A stretch of DNA of 64,000 nucleotides from Trissonchulus latispiculum (Eukaryota; Nematoda; Enoplea; Enoplida; Ironidae). Shown piece after piece: positions 22,482-34,327 of this stretch. The DNA lies in the NCBI GenBank assembly GCA_030248195.1, contig JASAND010023953.1, forward strand, positions 1-64,000. The letters are read 5' to 3'. Below the pieces are notes generated by a model. The model saw nothing but the letters and a program-made list of their open reading frames with translations. It was not told the origin of the DNA and did not search any database. Both the position numbers and the translations under genes were made by a program. Within the stretch, counting starts at the first letter, position 1. The number at the start of each line of letters is the position of its first letter.

Positions 22482-24160
22482 TTAGTGCATGGTGTACCCA
22501 GTTAATCTATACACAAAAAAGCACATCCTGATAACACCAACAACGACCCATTTTGTGGTAGGCCTGTGCTGTCGGGCCCCCTCCAGAACATCCATCCTGT
22601 CAAACTCTAGACTAAATTCCTCCAAGTATTCCCTATTTCCAATAAATTTAGGTTCATCTAGGTAGTGGTTGTTGTTTGATGGGTAGTAGAAAGCCAACTC
22701 TTGGTCCAAAAGCCAAACGAGAAGTTAACATTGATGGAGAGAATTGAGCATTGAAAACTGTGTAGATTAGTTTCTTGAGGTTAGACTGCCTAGTGTCTTC
22801 CAAACGAAAGTTGTAAGTTGAGTAGATTCACGATCTGAATCCTAATTTTGTCCCACTTTTGAATATAAATGCTTTTAATTTGTTCCGGCAGCTTCTCCAA
22901 AAACTCGACAGTTAATTCAGTCGGATCTTCCTTTGGTAAGAGTAATCGCGGGCACTTTCTTTTCATTAGTATTTTATCGAAACTAGCATGTGCTCCCATG
23001 TGACCATCTAGTCTCTTTTGTGTCTTAAATTTACTTGTACAATGTTGGATACTCTTCCTGCAGGAGGTCTTGCTCATGTTGCTTCGGGGGATCTGGCTTG
23101 CATAGCCTGTGTTTAGCCTGTGTGTCTTCCCAAGAGTAACTCTTTCTATATTTTTCACAAGGTTACTTCTCTCCTTGGTTTTTCGTTGATATGCTTGTTC
23201 AGGTTGCATTTTCGCGTACAGAATTTCCCATAAAATTCGCATACGAAGCTTTCCATTTTCGAATTCGTTAATAATGTCCTTTCACGTCTTGCTATATGAT
23301 CAGTTTATATGCGCTTTCAGGGCTCCAAAAAACCGACCGCTAACGACGAAGTAACAAGTCAAACTGACGCGATATCAAATATTTCTCTGTTTATATAGAC
23401 TTTTCAACCCTGTACCTCCTGTACCCCCAGCACACCCGGTACCCACTGTACCCCTGTACCGGCAGTACCCCCTGTACCCCAAACCCACAGTAAGGTTTGG
23501 GTGACTCCCTTTTGTACTCTTAGCATACTTTCCAAATATTTTATGGATTTTGGTCTTTTCCTTTCATAACTTTCCTTAAACGTTTTGCTTGTTATAATTT
23601 TCAATCTCTGAGTCACTCCAGACGAACTCTGAGCTAACACCGAGCATACTCCGAGCCTACTCCGAACATCCTCCCCACTAATTAATAATTTTTTATGTTT
23701 TCCACTTATTCTAGCTCATCTCGTTCGTCAAATTGGTCCCGTGCTCAAATTAGAGTTCTTTTCTGTGGTGCGTTTGAAGGCTTCTGCTGTGGAATACTCT
23801 GCCTCATACTCTATTTGCTTGATCAGAATTATTGGATCATCGAGGAACCCCTTACAATGTTGGATGTGAAAGTAGATTTTCCTATTGAGTTCAGCTCGGA
23901 TCCTTGGTCGGACTTCATTGTAAGTTTCTATTTCATCCCCAACATCAATAAATTCGTCTGCGAGATTCTCACTTGCTAATCTAGTTATTCTACCTTCGAA
24001 CTTCTCTTCGGACTGCCGGACAAGCTTATCCCATAATTTACCGATATCAGTAGGCTCATAGATGTCTCCACAACTCGAGTCACTACTCCCTGAGGACTCC
24101 GTACTCGTCTCTGATTCCGGTTCTAGAATGAGCCCGATAGCAGAGGCCTACCACATATTT
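22482..24160 (-). pseudogene. Decayed coding region of the long-inverted-repeat element
   Basis: Minus-strand open pieces in order: about 24158-23728 (acidic start ESETSTESSGSS, then a charged helical stretch including KLWDKLVRQSEEKFEGR and HIQHCKGFLDDPIILIKQIE, no ATG seen); 23242-22790 (a possible broken zinc finger CTSKFKTQKRLDGHMGAH, then EEDPTEL-like acidic and helical sequence); and 22709-22482 (DQELAFYYPSNNNHYLDEP, RPTTKWVVVGVI). I do not recognise the family. The last piece runs into the left terminal repeat, and the right repeat holds a stop-riddled copy of the same end. It is probably one ancestral gene broken by frame changes and a minisatellite. Confidence 0.45.
23404..23490. repeat. 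CCCTGTACC minisatellite
   Basis: Imperfect repeats of CCCTGTACCYCC and CCCGGTACCC inside the long-inverted-repeat element. The Gly/Val-rich reading on the minus strand over it is a by-product of the repeat. Confidence 0.7.
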
Positions 24161-24589
24161 GGGAAGTTGTTGGTGTTACCAGTATACGCTCGTTTGTGTA
24201 TAGATTAACTGGGTACAAAATGCACTAATAAATACTAAAAGGAAAATATCAAATATAATAATTATTAAACGAAAAATACAAAAATATTGCATGCGCCGGG
24301 CTTAGGTAGGTATGTAAGTAGTTTAGGTAGACTAGATAGGTAGATGTCCGTAATGGGCCGACGCCGGGTCCTAAGCCCCGGGGGAAGAACGCAGAGGGAC
24401 GGATAAATGAAGTTCGGAGAAGTGTTATTGGCTTAAGGGAGCGGAAGTACATGGGCGTGAGGAACCGGTGCTAAAATAAAACAAAGCAGACAAACCAACC
24501 AAATGGACTGGACATTTACTCCAAAAACGGTAATGTGTTCGTGGCTGACTTAGCTTGACTTGGTTTAAGGAGTACTAGGTTTATTTTTG

Positions 24590-26530
24590 TTTCCAAAAAT
24601 GTAAAGATTTAAGTTGGGGAATTAGAAAGCCAAACGAAAAGTAGCGTTAGCCTAGATGTAAACAAGAAAGCCAAACGAAAAGTAGCGTTAGCCTACATTT
24701 GAGGAAGGAAGCAACTGTGGAGATTTAAGTTGGGCAATTGTAAAGCCAAACAAAATCTACCGTTAGCCTAGGTGTGGCTTTGTAGATGGATTTCTAGCCA
24801 GCCATGAGTTGTTGGCTAAATGGAGCTTTCAATCAGATCTCTGTACCCAGATCTATAGGCGTAGACACGTTAGCGCAAGTCAACCAGCAGAAATTGGTTA
24901 ATTTCAGGAGAACAATAGGTATATATCAAGGTTAGCCTAATTTGGAGGATTTTAATATTCTCGATATGTGTGTGGACCTGCAGATCCATTTAATCTAGCT
25001 AACCAATAGTTGTTGGCTAACTTGACCTTTTAAATTTAAAGTTGTGTTCGAGATCTGTAGGTGCCTTTGTCCAAGTCAGCCAACACGAATTGGTTAATTT
25101 TGTCTGATTCAGTGCACTTTAAGAATGTGGATAAGTGGAGGTGTGGACCGTAGAACCATTTAAGGTAGCCAACCAAGAGTTGTTGGGTAAGTTGACTTTT
25201 TAAATCTAAGGCTGTGTTGCGGATCTGTAGGTGTAGCTAGATTGTCAAGCCAACCAACGATGCTAGGCTAAGTTTACATACAATTGAATGCATGTGTAAT
25301 TTCGTGGAAACGTAGAGGTGTAGATAGCGTTAGTTTATCCAACCAAGAGTTGATGGCTTATTTCAGCGTTTAAATTTTAAATTATTGCATATCTGTAGAT
25401 GTAGAGACGTTAGGCCAAGTCAACCAACATTAATTGGTTAATTTGAACACAAAACTTGCGTTACAATTGAAATGAAAGTTAGCATTAGTCAAGCCAACCA
25501 ACAACGCTAGCTAAGTTGAGATAAAATTTAAGATTTCCGTTATTAGGTATTAGGTGGATATGTAGACGTGTAACAAGTCCGGTGTAGGCCTAGCCAACCA
25601 ATGACGCTTGGCTTGGCTTAACAGGAAGTAACTTGGTCAAAAATAAGCCAAGTGAAAGAGTGGATGATTAAGTGCCGATGGAAATCAGAGGTGTGTTAGG
25701 TGGATATGTAGACGTGTAACAAGTCCGGTGTAGGCGTAGCCAACCAATGACGACGCTTCATCACTTTTACTTGGCTTTATTTTACACCAAGTCACACTAA
25801 CTTAAGCCAAGCCAAGCTTGCTTGGTTGGCTTACCTTCACACGACTTGTTCTTAGCAGTATGCATAAACACAAAACTACCCAGCAAGCCAACTATTTTAA
25901 GCCAAGCTTGATTGGTTCACTTGACTTGCACCACACGTCTTCTTCCCCAAATGCATACTCGCAAAACTAAGTCCAGGAAGCCTAGCATTTTGTATTTAAC
26001 CCAATCATGATTGGTTGGTTAAAAATGAAGTAATACCAACAACAATCACTCTTCTAAAACTTAATCTGTTTTTACTTGGTTTATTTTTGAAAGACTCAGT
26101 TTCACATAACCCAAGTCAAGTTAGATTGGTTGACTTGACTTCCACCGCACCTCTTGTTACCAGCATCCATAAACAGAAATAGCATCAAAACAATAAACCA
26201 AGCTTCATTGGTTTGCTTGACTTGCACCCGACGTCTTCTTACCAATTTCTATAAACACAAATATTCTGATATTCATAGAACTAAGCCTAGCACCTCGGTT
26301 TGGCTTAAAATCACCTTATTACAACAACAATCACTCTTGACTACTCTCCAAACCAACTTTCAAAATGTTGGCATCACTTTTAACCGAGACCAAAACACTT
26401 GGTCACATTTTAAACCAACTTACTTCTTCTCGGTTACCTTCTAACCCAATGCCCTACCAACTAGCCAACAACATCATTTCTTAAACCAACACCTCATTAA
26501 TGTTAGCCAACTAGTCAGCCACGAACATCA
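24590..26530. repeat. Degenerate repeat field with opposed halves
   Basis: From about 24600 to 25760 the plus strand repeatedly shows AGCCAACCAA followed by GTTGTTGGCTAA, in units of about 115-145 bp that include ATCTGTAGGTGTAG. Two neighbouring units share GGTGGATATGTAGACGTGTA (about 25555 and 25697). From about 25780 to 26200 the complement dominates (TTGGTTGGCTTACC, CAAGCTTGATTGGTT, CACACGACTTGTT). The whole looks like a large, decayed inverted arrangement of one satellite-like unit. No coding potential. Confidence 0.6.
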
Positions 26531-26804
26531 TACCCCAAGAAATTCTTACCCTGACGCGGCTCGAAAGGCCGCCCTATATTACTATCGGCTGTTCATAAGC
26601 ATCACCAATTTGGTTACGTTTTCAAAATCAGCTTATGGGGTGTCGGTGTCACGGTGATATTTTCCCCCCAGCCCAATGGCTCCAAAAAGGGAATATTTAC
26701 CTTTGGGTATTAAAAAGCAATATTGGGAAACAGTACCTTAGTGCTTAAAGTTGTTGAAATATCTGTGCCTATCAAGAGTTTAAACGCTGTGTAAGAGTTG
26801 TTTA

Positions 26805-28395
26805 TGTGGAGGATAGAAAATTTGAAATGCTAGGGTCGGGTCGAAATGCGCAAAATATGACTGAATTTAGTGAAAATAATTGGTTTTTAATAATTGATAA
26901 TAGTTGATATTGATTTGGTTTTTGTACTTTGTATTCTTGACTATATTGATTTGATTTTTGTACTTTGTATTCTTGACTTTTGTATTTCGTATTTTGACAG
27001 ACTTCGCTTACATTCTGACACAAATTTTGTACACCTATAATCATATCTTATTTTATAGTTAGCTAAGTGTTTCTTTTTCTGGGTCTGTTGAATGTAAATC
27101 TAAAAGGTATTGGTCTTTGATCCACGATTGTCGTCTTTAATATTCGGTCTCTATTTGAAGTTGATTATTGTTCGCTATTTGAGAGGTTTTGACAAAGAAG
27201 TTGGAAATTTCTGGCTGTTTCGTGATGGACATTTTTATTGGTAAAAAGGATCAAGATTTGGGGACTTATCTCCCCAGGAAACTAAGTGGGGTTAATGCGT
27301 CCAAGTTTGGGATTTTTGGGAGCCTCCTTCACCCTGAGAGCCGAGTTCATACGTCACAGAGAAGTGACGTATGATGATACACACACGCACAAAACGCACT
27401 ACATGAAGGGGAGCCGCAAGCTCCGCCTTACACGTCACGCACACATGATTGACTGGTCTTCCCCGAACCCCAAAGACTTTCCCCAAATTTCAAATCAGTC
27501 GTGGTTGTGCTGCCCAGCTATACGGTTGTCACTTATTCTGGTTTTTGCGCTTGTCGCTGATTTTACTCGACCGAGGGCCCTACGTGGGATAGACCGGTCT
27601 TCACTTTCTGGATTGCTATTTGGAGGTCAGAGAGGACCTATTCTACGTTATTGTGTTTACGGGGCCAGCCACGACTCTAGTATTCTTTTTACCAGTCTCA
27701 GTTGTTGATTTCTCGATCCTGTAATTTTATCCATTTCCCTTTTACGGAGGACCTGTCATCAACTCAGTGGACTCTACATCACACGAAGACTCAGGAACGT
27801 CAAGGTAGCTTGAGTTGTAAGTTTGACTTATGGAAATTTGAGAGCGAATCCATTTCTGCAAAAGTCTTGAGGATTTTAAAGAGTTGACTAAAAGTTGAGG
27901 ATTGAACTATGATAATCTGAACCTTTCTTTTACATACCGTCGACTGTCATTATTGTTCTTGCCATGTTTGTATTCTGATGTCGTCTTCTGATGCAAAATC
28001 TTCTGGTTTGACTGTCGTTCTGTTTGTCTGTTCATGTACTTGGTAGCTAGGATAATTATATTATAGTTAATAATACCTACTTCTAATAATTGTCTAAAAC
28101 TCATTAAAATAATAATTCTAGTTGTAGACCTTCTTTGGCTTAACCTGCGTCAGAGCGAGCAAACATAGATTTAAATAGGTAGTATTCTAGAAGGAGTGAT
28201 TAATTGGATACGTGGATATTGACTAATCTAAAATGATATTATTGGATGTTTCTATTAACCCCTGAGTGTATCTTAGAATAGTTAGAGAATCATAAATCCA
28301 AACCAGTGCTCGACACTGATCAGTGAATATCAGTGGTTAAACTTCAGGAAAAGATAAAAAAACGACCCCCCCCCCCAACTAGCCTTTTCTTTACA
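26805..28395 (+). repeat. 5' LTR
   Basis: Starts TGTGGAGGATAGAAAATTTG and ends CTTTTCTTTACA (TG..CA). Identical to the 3' LTR over long stretches, with scattered substitutions and a longer C-run near its end. An ORF of 140 codons at 27286-27708 is present with the same length in both LTRs, and a 61-codon ORF follows at 27702-27887. At 1.59 kb it is long for a Ty3/gypsy LTR. The sequence just after it, TGTGGAGCCCGCC, is the candidate primer-binding site. Confidence 0.92.
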
Positions 28396-28721
28396 TGTGG
28401 AGCCCGCCTTTGGAGGAAAAAATATTGGAGTTTTTCAAACAGAATTTTTAGAAAGACAATTTACAACATTCTTGAAGTTGGTTTTTCTCTAAAAAATTCT
28501 GGGCTCCTAATTTTTTCCAAAAAGAACTCACGCCTTTGATTAAAATTGCTGTATAACTGTGTGTGTGACGAATAACTGCCCTTATCATAATATACCGTTT
28601 GATAATCTAGTTGTTTAGTTAGGTAAGATAACTTTACGTAATACCTAGAATGCCTGATCCAACATAAACGGGAGGGGAGACACCTCCCAACCCACCAGAA
28701 CAACCGGAGTCTCCTCCTTCC

Positions 28722-30521
28722 ATGCCGCCACCGGCTGGACCTGAGACTGTTGCTTTAACTGCTTTGACGAAAACTTTAACTGAATTTAACGCGGTAGTTA
28801 GAGCTCAAGGGGTGGCCACTGCTTCCAGTTCAGTTCCCATTCACCATGGTCACTCCTCGGAATCGTTTGAGGAGCACGTCGAAAAATACGAGAGGTTTTG
28901 TAGCGTAATGAATTTCGATGAATGGCAAAAAGTGCATACTTTCTCAAGTTCTCTGAAAGGACGTGCTCTCGAACTCTTCCGGTCTGTGCCCAAGGATAGT
29001 AGTGGCAACTGGACTGAACTGATTGCGGAAGCAAAGAAGATTATGGTACCCCCGCACACAGCGCTTCACGCCTCTTCCCTAATGTTCCAGGTAAAACAGG
29101 GGAGCCTGTAGCCGATTATTTAATGCGCTTAAATAGATATGCTCGTCTTAGCTTTAAGGAGGAGGACGGGTTCACAGACAAACAGGTTGAATTGTTAAAA
29201 TTACGGTTGTTTCTTTTTGGGTTAAGAACTGATCTCAAAAACAGAGTGCCTCCTGGGTGTACTACGTTAGCTAATGCAGTTGAGAGAGCCCAATTGGCAG
29301 AAGGAGAGTACCCTGTGGAGGGATACCCGTCCTTTTTGGAACCAAATTTTCGAGCAGAACAGGACGCCCGAGCAGCAATCGCTGAAGCAGAGAAGGCCGT
29401 TAGAGATTTGAAGATTCGCTTTGAAAAATTTGAGGTTGAAATTCCAAGAAAACGCCCGGTGCGGGGAAGACTGAACGTTCTCGAGATTTGCCTCCTGGTA
29501 CCACCTGTTTTAACTGTAATAAGCCCGGGCATGTTCGACGCGAGTGCCGACAACCGGGAGGAGGAGCTTATCAGGCAAGAAACCAAAATTTTCAGTCCAA
29601 CCGTGGCTCTTTTCGAAATTCTGAACGAAATCGAAATTATGACAATCGAGGTGGGCAGGGACGCGACAATTATGATCGCGGTAGATACAATGATAACAAT
29701 GGAAATGGTAATAGGGAACGATACGATAACCGAAATAATAGGAATTACGATAGTCGAGATTAGACAGAAATTATGAACGTAGGGATGATAGGAATTACGA
29801 CCAGCAGTATAGGAATGAGCGTTATCGTCCTGATAACCGGCGGGACAATGGTCAACCGTCTGACCGAAGGGACCAGCGGTCTGATCTCCCCGCAGAGATG
29901 AGACCTGAGTATGGGCCGAAATTCGCGGTCTCCCGATCTAGGGCCCAGGGAAGTGGGTACTACCACGAAAGCTCAGGTAGGGATCGAAATTACTCAGGAT
30001 CCTCTGCCTACTCAGGCAGTGATCGTTCAGAATATCATGGTCGCAAGCCTTATTACAGCCGGCACCCTCGGTCTGACTCCGGGTCGGTTGGTCAGTATTC
30101 TGCCCGCTCAGTGCGAGCAGTTTCACCTCAATGTATGCGGCACGCCAAGAGGTGCCTCACTTCACCGCATTTCTCACATAAAATTCTGATGTGTCGGCAG
30201 CCCATGGTTTGCACTTGCCGACCGGAACGGTATGAGCCACCTTGTCTGCTGAAGGGTGCGCTCACACCTAGCACTGAAACCTCAACCGATGAGGAATTAT
30301 TCATTCCTATCGCCAATTCTGACGAGATAAGGCCGCGAAATTATGAAAGTTTCCGCGAAACGGAATTGAGTACCAAATCTCATACCGTCGCTATTCAATG
30401 TGAGCTTACTCGGATAAATTATTGGAAACTTTCGAAAAGGAAGTTGAGAAACCAAAAGCTTTTAACTTTTCACTGTTTCTATTACCGTTTTTATCTATTT
30501 GCTCGGCTGTCCGTTCATTGA
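28722..30521 (+). pseudogene. Retroelement gag (capsid and nucleocapsid), frame-shifted
   Basis: The first frame (28722-29111) has the Ty3/gypsy-type gag block SFEEHVEKYERFCSVMNFDE and KGRALELFRSVP. The capsid continues in another frame from before 29123 (ADYLMRLNRYARLSF, LRLFLFGLRTDLK) to about 29480. It then shifts again at 29488 to a nucleocapsid with one CCHC knuckle, CFNCNKPGHVRREC, followed by an Arg/Asn/Asp/Tyr-rich tail. A further frame (29898-30521) continues the Tyr/Ser/Arg-rich tail and reaches into the env start by about 100 bases. At least one change (near 29070) is an indel; programmed shifts cannot be told from damage by eye. Confidence 0.85.
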
Positions 30522-30532
30522 GAAAATTCGGC

Positions 30533-32522
30533 ATGCCCGTCTTTTGGCTTATGATGGGTTTACTACTATCGACCGCCAATGCTCAGTCAGCTACGGATAC
30601 TGAATCGTCTCATTTTTTGGCCGATGAAATAGCTAAGATAGGTACTGTTGTATTGCCTCGCTGGGGAGCAGTCTTGAGTCCCGCAGGTATAGGTGTGATA
30701 TCTCAGAAGACTGAGTGCCTGGCTCTGATCGCACAGTTGGCTGTGCCCCCGATCTCGCCTCAGTGGAAACCCCTTGAGTGGGCCAATGAGGAAGACTGTA
30801 TTGATCTTAACACGGGTAAGGCTAAGACGGATCAGTATGTGTACGAATGATAAATCAGAGTTGTCCTCAATACGATTTTTTGGAACAAGAAATTGATCAG
30901 ATAAAAGCGGAGTACCGAAAGCTGTATTCGGGCGTTTTGAATACAAATTTCTATTCCAAATTATTAGCTAGCTTATGCCGATCTACTCCTGGGGTTTGTA
31001 CGTCCTATCCACCTATAGAACCGGGAAGACAGCGCCACAAACGTTTTATCGAATTCTTGTTAGCCGGTGCATTGGGCATAGGTGGTATAGCCAACAGTTT
31101 GTCTAACTCCTATCACTTAGGTAAGCTAGATGCTAAGGTAAATGCCGTGGAACAGGGATTTCATATTCTACGAGATGAACAGATCAAAATTACAGATTCG
31201 GTTCGGAAAATTGTGCACGCAAACGAGCAAGTTTATGCCTTTTTACATCACACAGTTCAAGATTTGACCACTCTTATTATGCGTGCAAGGTGTTCTAATT
31301 TTTCATACATGCGACAAATTTACATGCAATTATTAGCCCACATTTTTACTTCTTCTTTACGTGAAGGTTTAAATTATGCACGCCGGATTGCGTTCCGAAA
31401 TTACTCCCGGACTCGTTAATTTACAGACCTTGAAAGGGATAATCAAAACACATCCCTCCTTGCGCAACTCCTTGCTAAGCCAGGAACCAAGTCTCATTTA
31501 TCAATTTGGTAAAGTTTATCCTATTAAGATTGATTTTAACTCGCTCCGATTTGGATTTATGCTTGAAATCCCTGTACCATTGGAACCGGAGGTAAGACCA
31601 CTGTACGCAGTGCACAACTTAGGGCACAACTCTAGGTTACACGGCATCACCACCCTAGCTCCTATGCCGGACTATGCTCAACGGTTGGATTCCGGGGAAG
31701 TCCGTGAGATCGACGTAACCGAGTGCAAAACCGCACCTGGCTTGTGGTTTTGCCCCCCAAACGCTATAGTTACGAGCCTGAGAGCTAAATGTCTGCAAAT
31801 TCTTATTTCATTCTCTGAAGATAGGGTAGAGAAAGAGTTTAGCACTTGCAAGGACTACGTCAAGGTGAAGGTCTTGGACAATTCCACCGAATATCGCACT
31901 ACGCCTGCAGGGGTACTCATTCGGACTAATTATACCGAGGTTATTGTAGCCAGGTCACCGTCTCTGAACCATGTGGCCGAAGGAGAAAGAGTGGCAGAGA
32001 AACAGGCACGCTCTGGTTTGAACACGGTCGTTATTTACACCTCATTATAGGTAAACTATTCTTACCAGCACTCTAGGAATTGCTAGGACTACCGTTACTT
32101 TGGCCGACCTTAAGGAAACTGTCGTGCCAGCTCCGTTAGGAAGGATACCTTTACATTTCACTGAACTATCAACCGCTGAATACGAGAATGAGCAAGCTCG
32201 GAATCTGATACAGGACCAAATGAAAGAGTATGTACACCTACCCTTCGTACCCTTACAGCTCAATCATGGATTATCTATGGTAATTATTATTGTAGTCATT
32301 GGGTGTGTTATAGTGTTCTGGGTCACACCTTGTGGACGCAAGTTCAGAAATAGGATCCGAAGTAGGTGTCACAACAACTCAGACACGAACGCCGCAGCCC
32401 CCGTCAGTTCAGCACCTATAAATGATCACCGGTTAACTGAGCCTCTCTTTAGTGATGACGAGGAAGAAGCTCCGCTAGAATTAGGCTCGTTAACGGTAAA
32501 CGACGAAAGGATTCCTCTGTGA
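30533..32522 (+). pseudogene. Env-like membrane fusion glycoprotein, broken
   Basis: Starts with a probable signal peptide (from Met at 30533; hydrophobic core ending near TANAQS). The first frame stops at 30850 in an ATGA overlap with the next frame. That frame contains a furin-type cleavage site RQRHKR near 31035, followed directly by a hydrophobic Ala/Gly-rich segment like a fusion peptide and then a long heptad-like helix. Reading changes frame again near 31380-31420 and near 32050-32100. The last frame has a transmembrane segment (about 32275-32325) and an acidic cytoplasmic tail ending at 32522. Layout resembles the F-like envelope proteins of errantiviruses and baculoviruses. Its place between gag and pol is the odd feature. 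The copy is not intact. Confidence 0.82.
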
Positions 32523-33490
32523 CCCGTCAATAGGTCTCTAGAATACGATAAGCTACGTAAGGCTGCCAACAGATGTCAGGCTACTTCTAAAACTATCTCT
32601 AGGGACACGTCTTACGCTTCTTCTATGTCTGATTATAACATTAAGGACAGTGAGGCTTCTGCCAACCTACTATCAGATGAGAGAATTGACTGTGCCTCTC
32701 CCACTATAGATATGAGTCTAGATAAGAAACATAGAAATGAGCGGCACATAGTTCGGTTTTCTTGCCGACGGCCACTTGAGAATCGAGATTCGGGAGATGA
32801 GACCACTGACTCCTCACTAGTTTCTCACTCTGACGCAGCGACGAGTTGTTTAAAACGCCGCGTCCCTCACGCTACAGCGAACGCTGGGAACCCTCGTATA
32901 CAAACACGATCTATCGTAGGGAACCCCGACAGGACTATCAACGCTCACTCCGTCCTTATGGTCAGAACGGTACCTTTGTTAATGACGTTACTGATTCTAG
33001 GACAAACTGTAGATGCCCTGTTCGACACGGGATCGCTTGTCTCAGTCATGACCACCGGGTTAGTGCGGCAACTCAAACTAGATGTGCTTCCCGTGGAAGT
33101 ACCACAATACCTGCAAACTGGGTGGGAAATGTGAAGTTATAGGGACAGTAACTGTACCTGTTTTATTTCATAGGAATAGGGAATCCTTACCTATCCGAGA
33201 TTGGACCTTTGTTGTGGTAAGCAACCTCACCGTTGACTCATTCTAGGATCTGACTTTATGACCAGCTTTCCCGGGGAAATCTCACTCGACCTGGGACAAC
33301 ACACTATCACTTGGCCTACCCAAAGTGGGAATAGTGTCACGGTTCCTCTAAAACTACCCGTGACCCCCCGGAATCGCGAGATACATCTAATAGGTACTTT
33401 ACCCTCCCAAACTAGAAATGATGGGAAACACAGTGTCAACAGTCCAGTCCTACACCGACCACAGCCTATGATTTTCGACTTTTAATGAAT
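32523..33490 (+). pseudogene. First retropepsin-like domain (PR1), frame-shifted
   Basis: After an Arg/Tyr-rich stretch resembling a gag tail, ALFDTGSLVSVMTTGLVRQL near 33015-33070 carries the DTGS active-site motif. After two apparently compensating indels (near 33125 and 33243) the same frame reads LGSDFMTSF, the C-terminal LG-x-DF motif of retroviral proteases. Spacing between the motifs suits one protease domain of about 100 residues. A second complete domain follows immediately, so this one may be a duplicate. Confidence 0.75.
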
Positions 33491-33504
33491 TTAAACTTGA
33501 ATGA

Positions 33505-34327
33505 ATGAATTTAAACGGACGTCCTATACAGACTTTAGTTGACACGGGAGCAAACTTGCGTTTGATGAGCGAAAACTTAGCCAACTTCCTAGAATTGGCT
33601 ATAAAACCACTTGCGCACCCGCCCCGCGCTGAGGGTATAAACGGCCAAACCCTGAAATTTAGAGGTTCTGTCAAACTACCTGTTGAATTTTATGACTCTC
33701 CTGGGACCAAAATTGAACATACATACCTGGTTCCTAAGGGCCTGGCTGAGGACTGTCTATTGGGGACTGATTTCTTGCATGAACATGGTGGGGATCTCAA
33801 CCTTAGTTTTCAGAAAAGAGCTAAGTTTACGAAAAGCTGGTAAACCCCCCATGGTAGCTAAGCTAGTGCAGCAATCCCCCGTTACTGAAACTGCTTATCG
33901 GGTGTCCGCTATGAAGCAAGTCACTATTCCCCCGTATGCTGAGGTAGCTGTACCTGCGCTAGTAGAAAGCGTAGAGTCACTAAAGTATGATGGACTGTTT
34001 GAACCAGGCGTAACTAAGTACGATGAGAATGCTGGTGCAGTTCAGGCACTTCCTGCCATGGTAGACTTGAGATCACGATGTATACCGGTGCTTATGCGTA
34101 ACGGAACTGGAAAACCAGTGACGGTGTATGAGAATTCTACTTTAGGTAATGTAGTGCCGCGAAATCGGTTTAGTCGTCGGGGACCTGCGGTCCAATACGA
34201 AGAGGTCATTAACGAATATGGGGAAGTTGTGAAGTTAGACAATCGGTTCAAGTCTAATCCTAAAACGAGTCGAGAGGGATACCACTTTCGAATAAATACC
34301 TTGAAAACATCGAATATTGTTCTGTGA
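33505..34327 (+). pseudogene. Second retropepsin domain (PR2) and pre-RT linker
   Basis: The frame from 33505 reads TLVDTGANLRLMS with the DTGA active site, then EDCLLGTDFLHEHGGDL, the LGTDF motif; it stops at 33843. An overlapping frame (33683-34327) continues with the linker found before reverse transcriptase in many Ty3/gypsy elements (VTIPPYAEVAVPALVE, GKPVTVYENSTLGNV). The change of frame near 33830 may be an indel or a programmed shift. The domain is alignable with PR1, which supports a tandem duplication. Confidence 0.8.

Larger units (their letters stand above)
22230..24520. mobile_element. 2.3-kb element with about 380-bp terminal inverted repeats
   Basis: Left end AGTAAATTTCCAGTCCATTA, right end the inverse (AGTAAATGTCCAGTCCATTT). 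Inverted similarity extends about 360-390 bp inward on both sides, through TTTAGCACCGGTTC, GACCCGGCGTCGGCCC and AGTTAATCTATACACAAA. The interior has decayed minus-strand ORFs and a CCCTGTA minisatellite. The flanks show no target duplication. Long inverted repeats starting AG are seen in Polinton/Maverick-type elements, but no polymerase, integrase or packaging gene is visible. It may be an internally deleted derivative of a larger element. Confidence 0.65.

Noticed and set aside
23404..23640. Gly/Val-rich minus-strand ORF
   Set aside because: Produced by the CCCTGTACC minisatellite.
28722..29586. Minus-strand ORFs over gag
   Set aside because: They lie opposite a clear gag with CCHC knuckle and are shadows.
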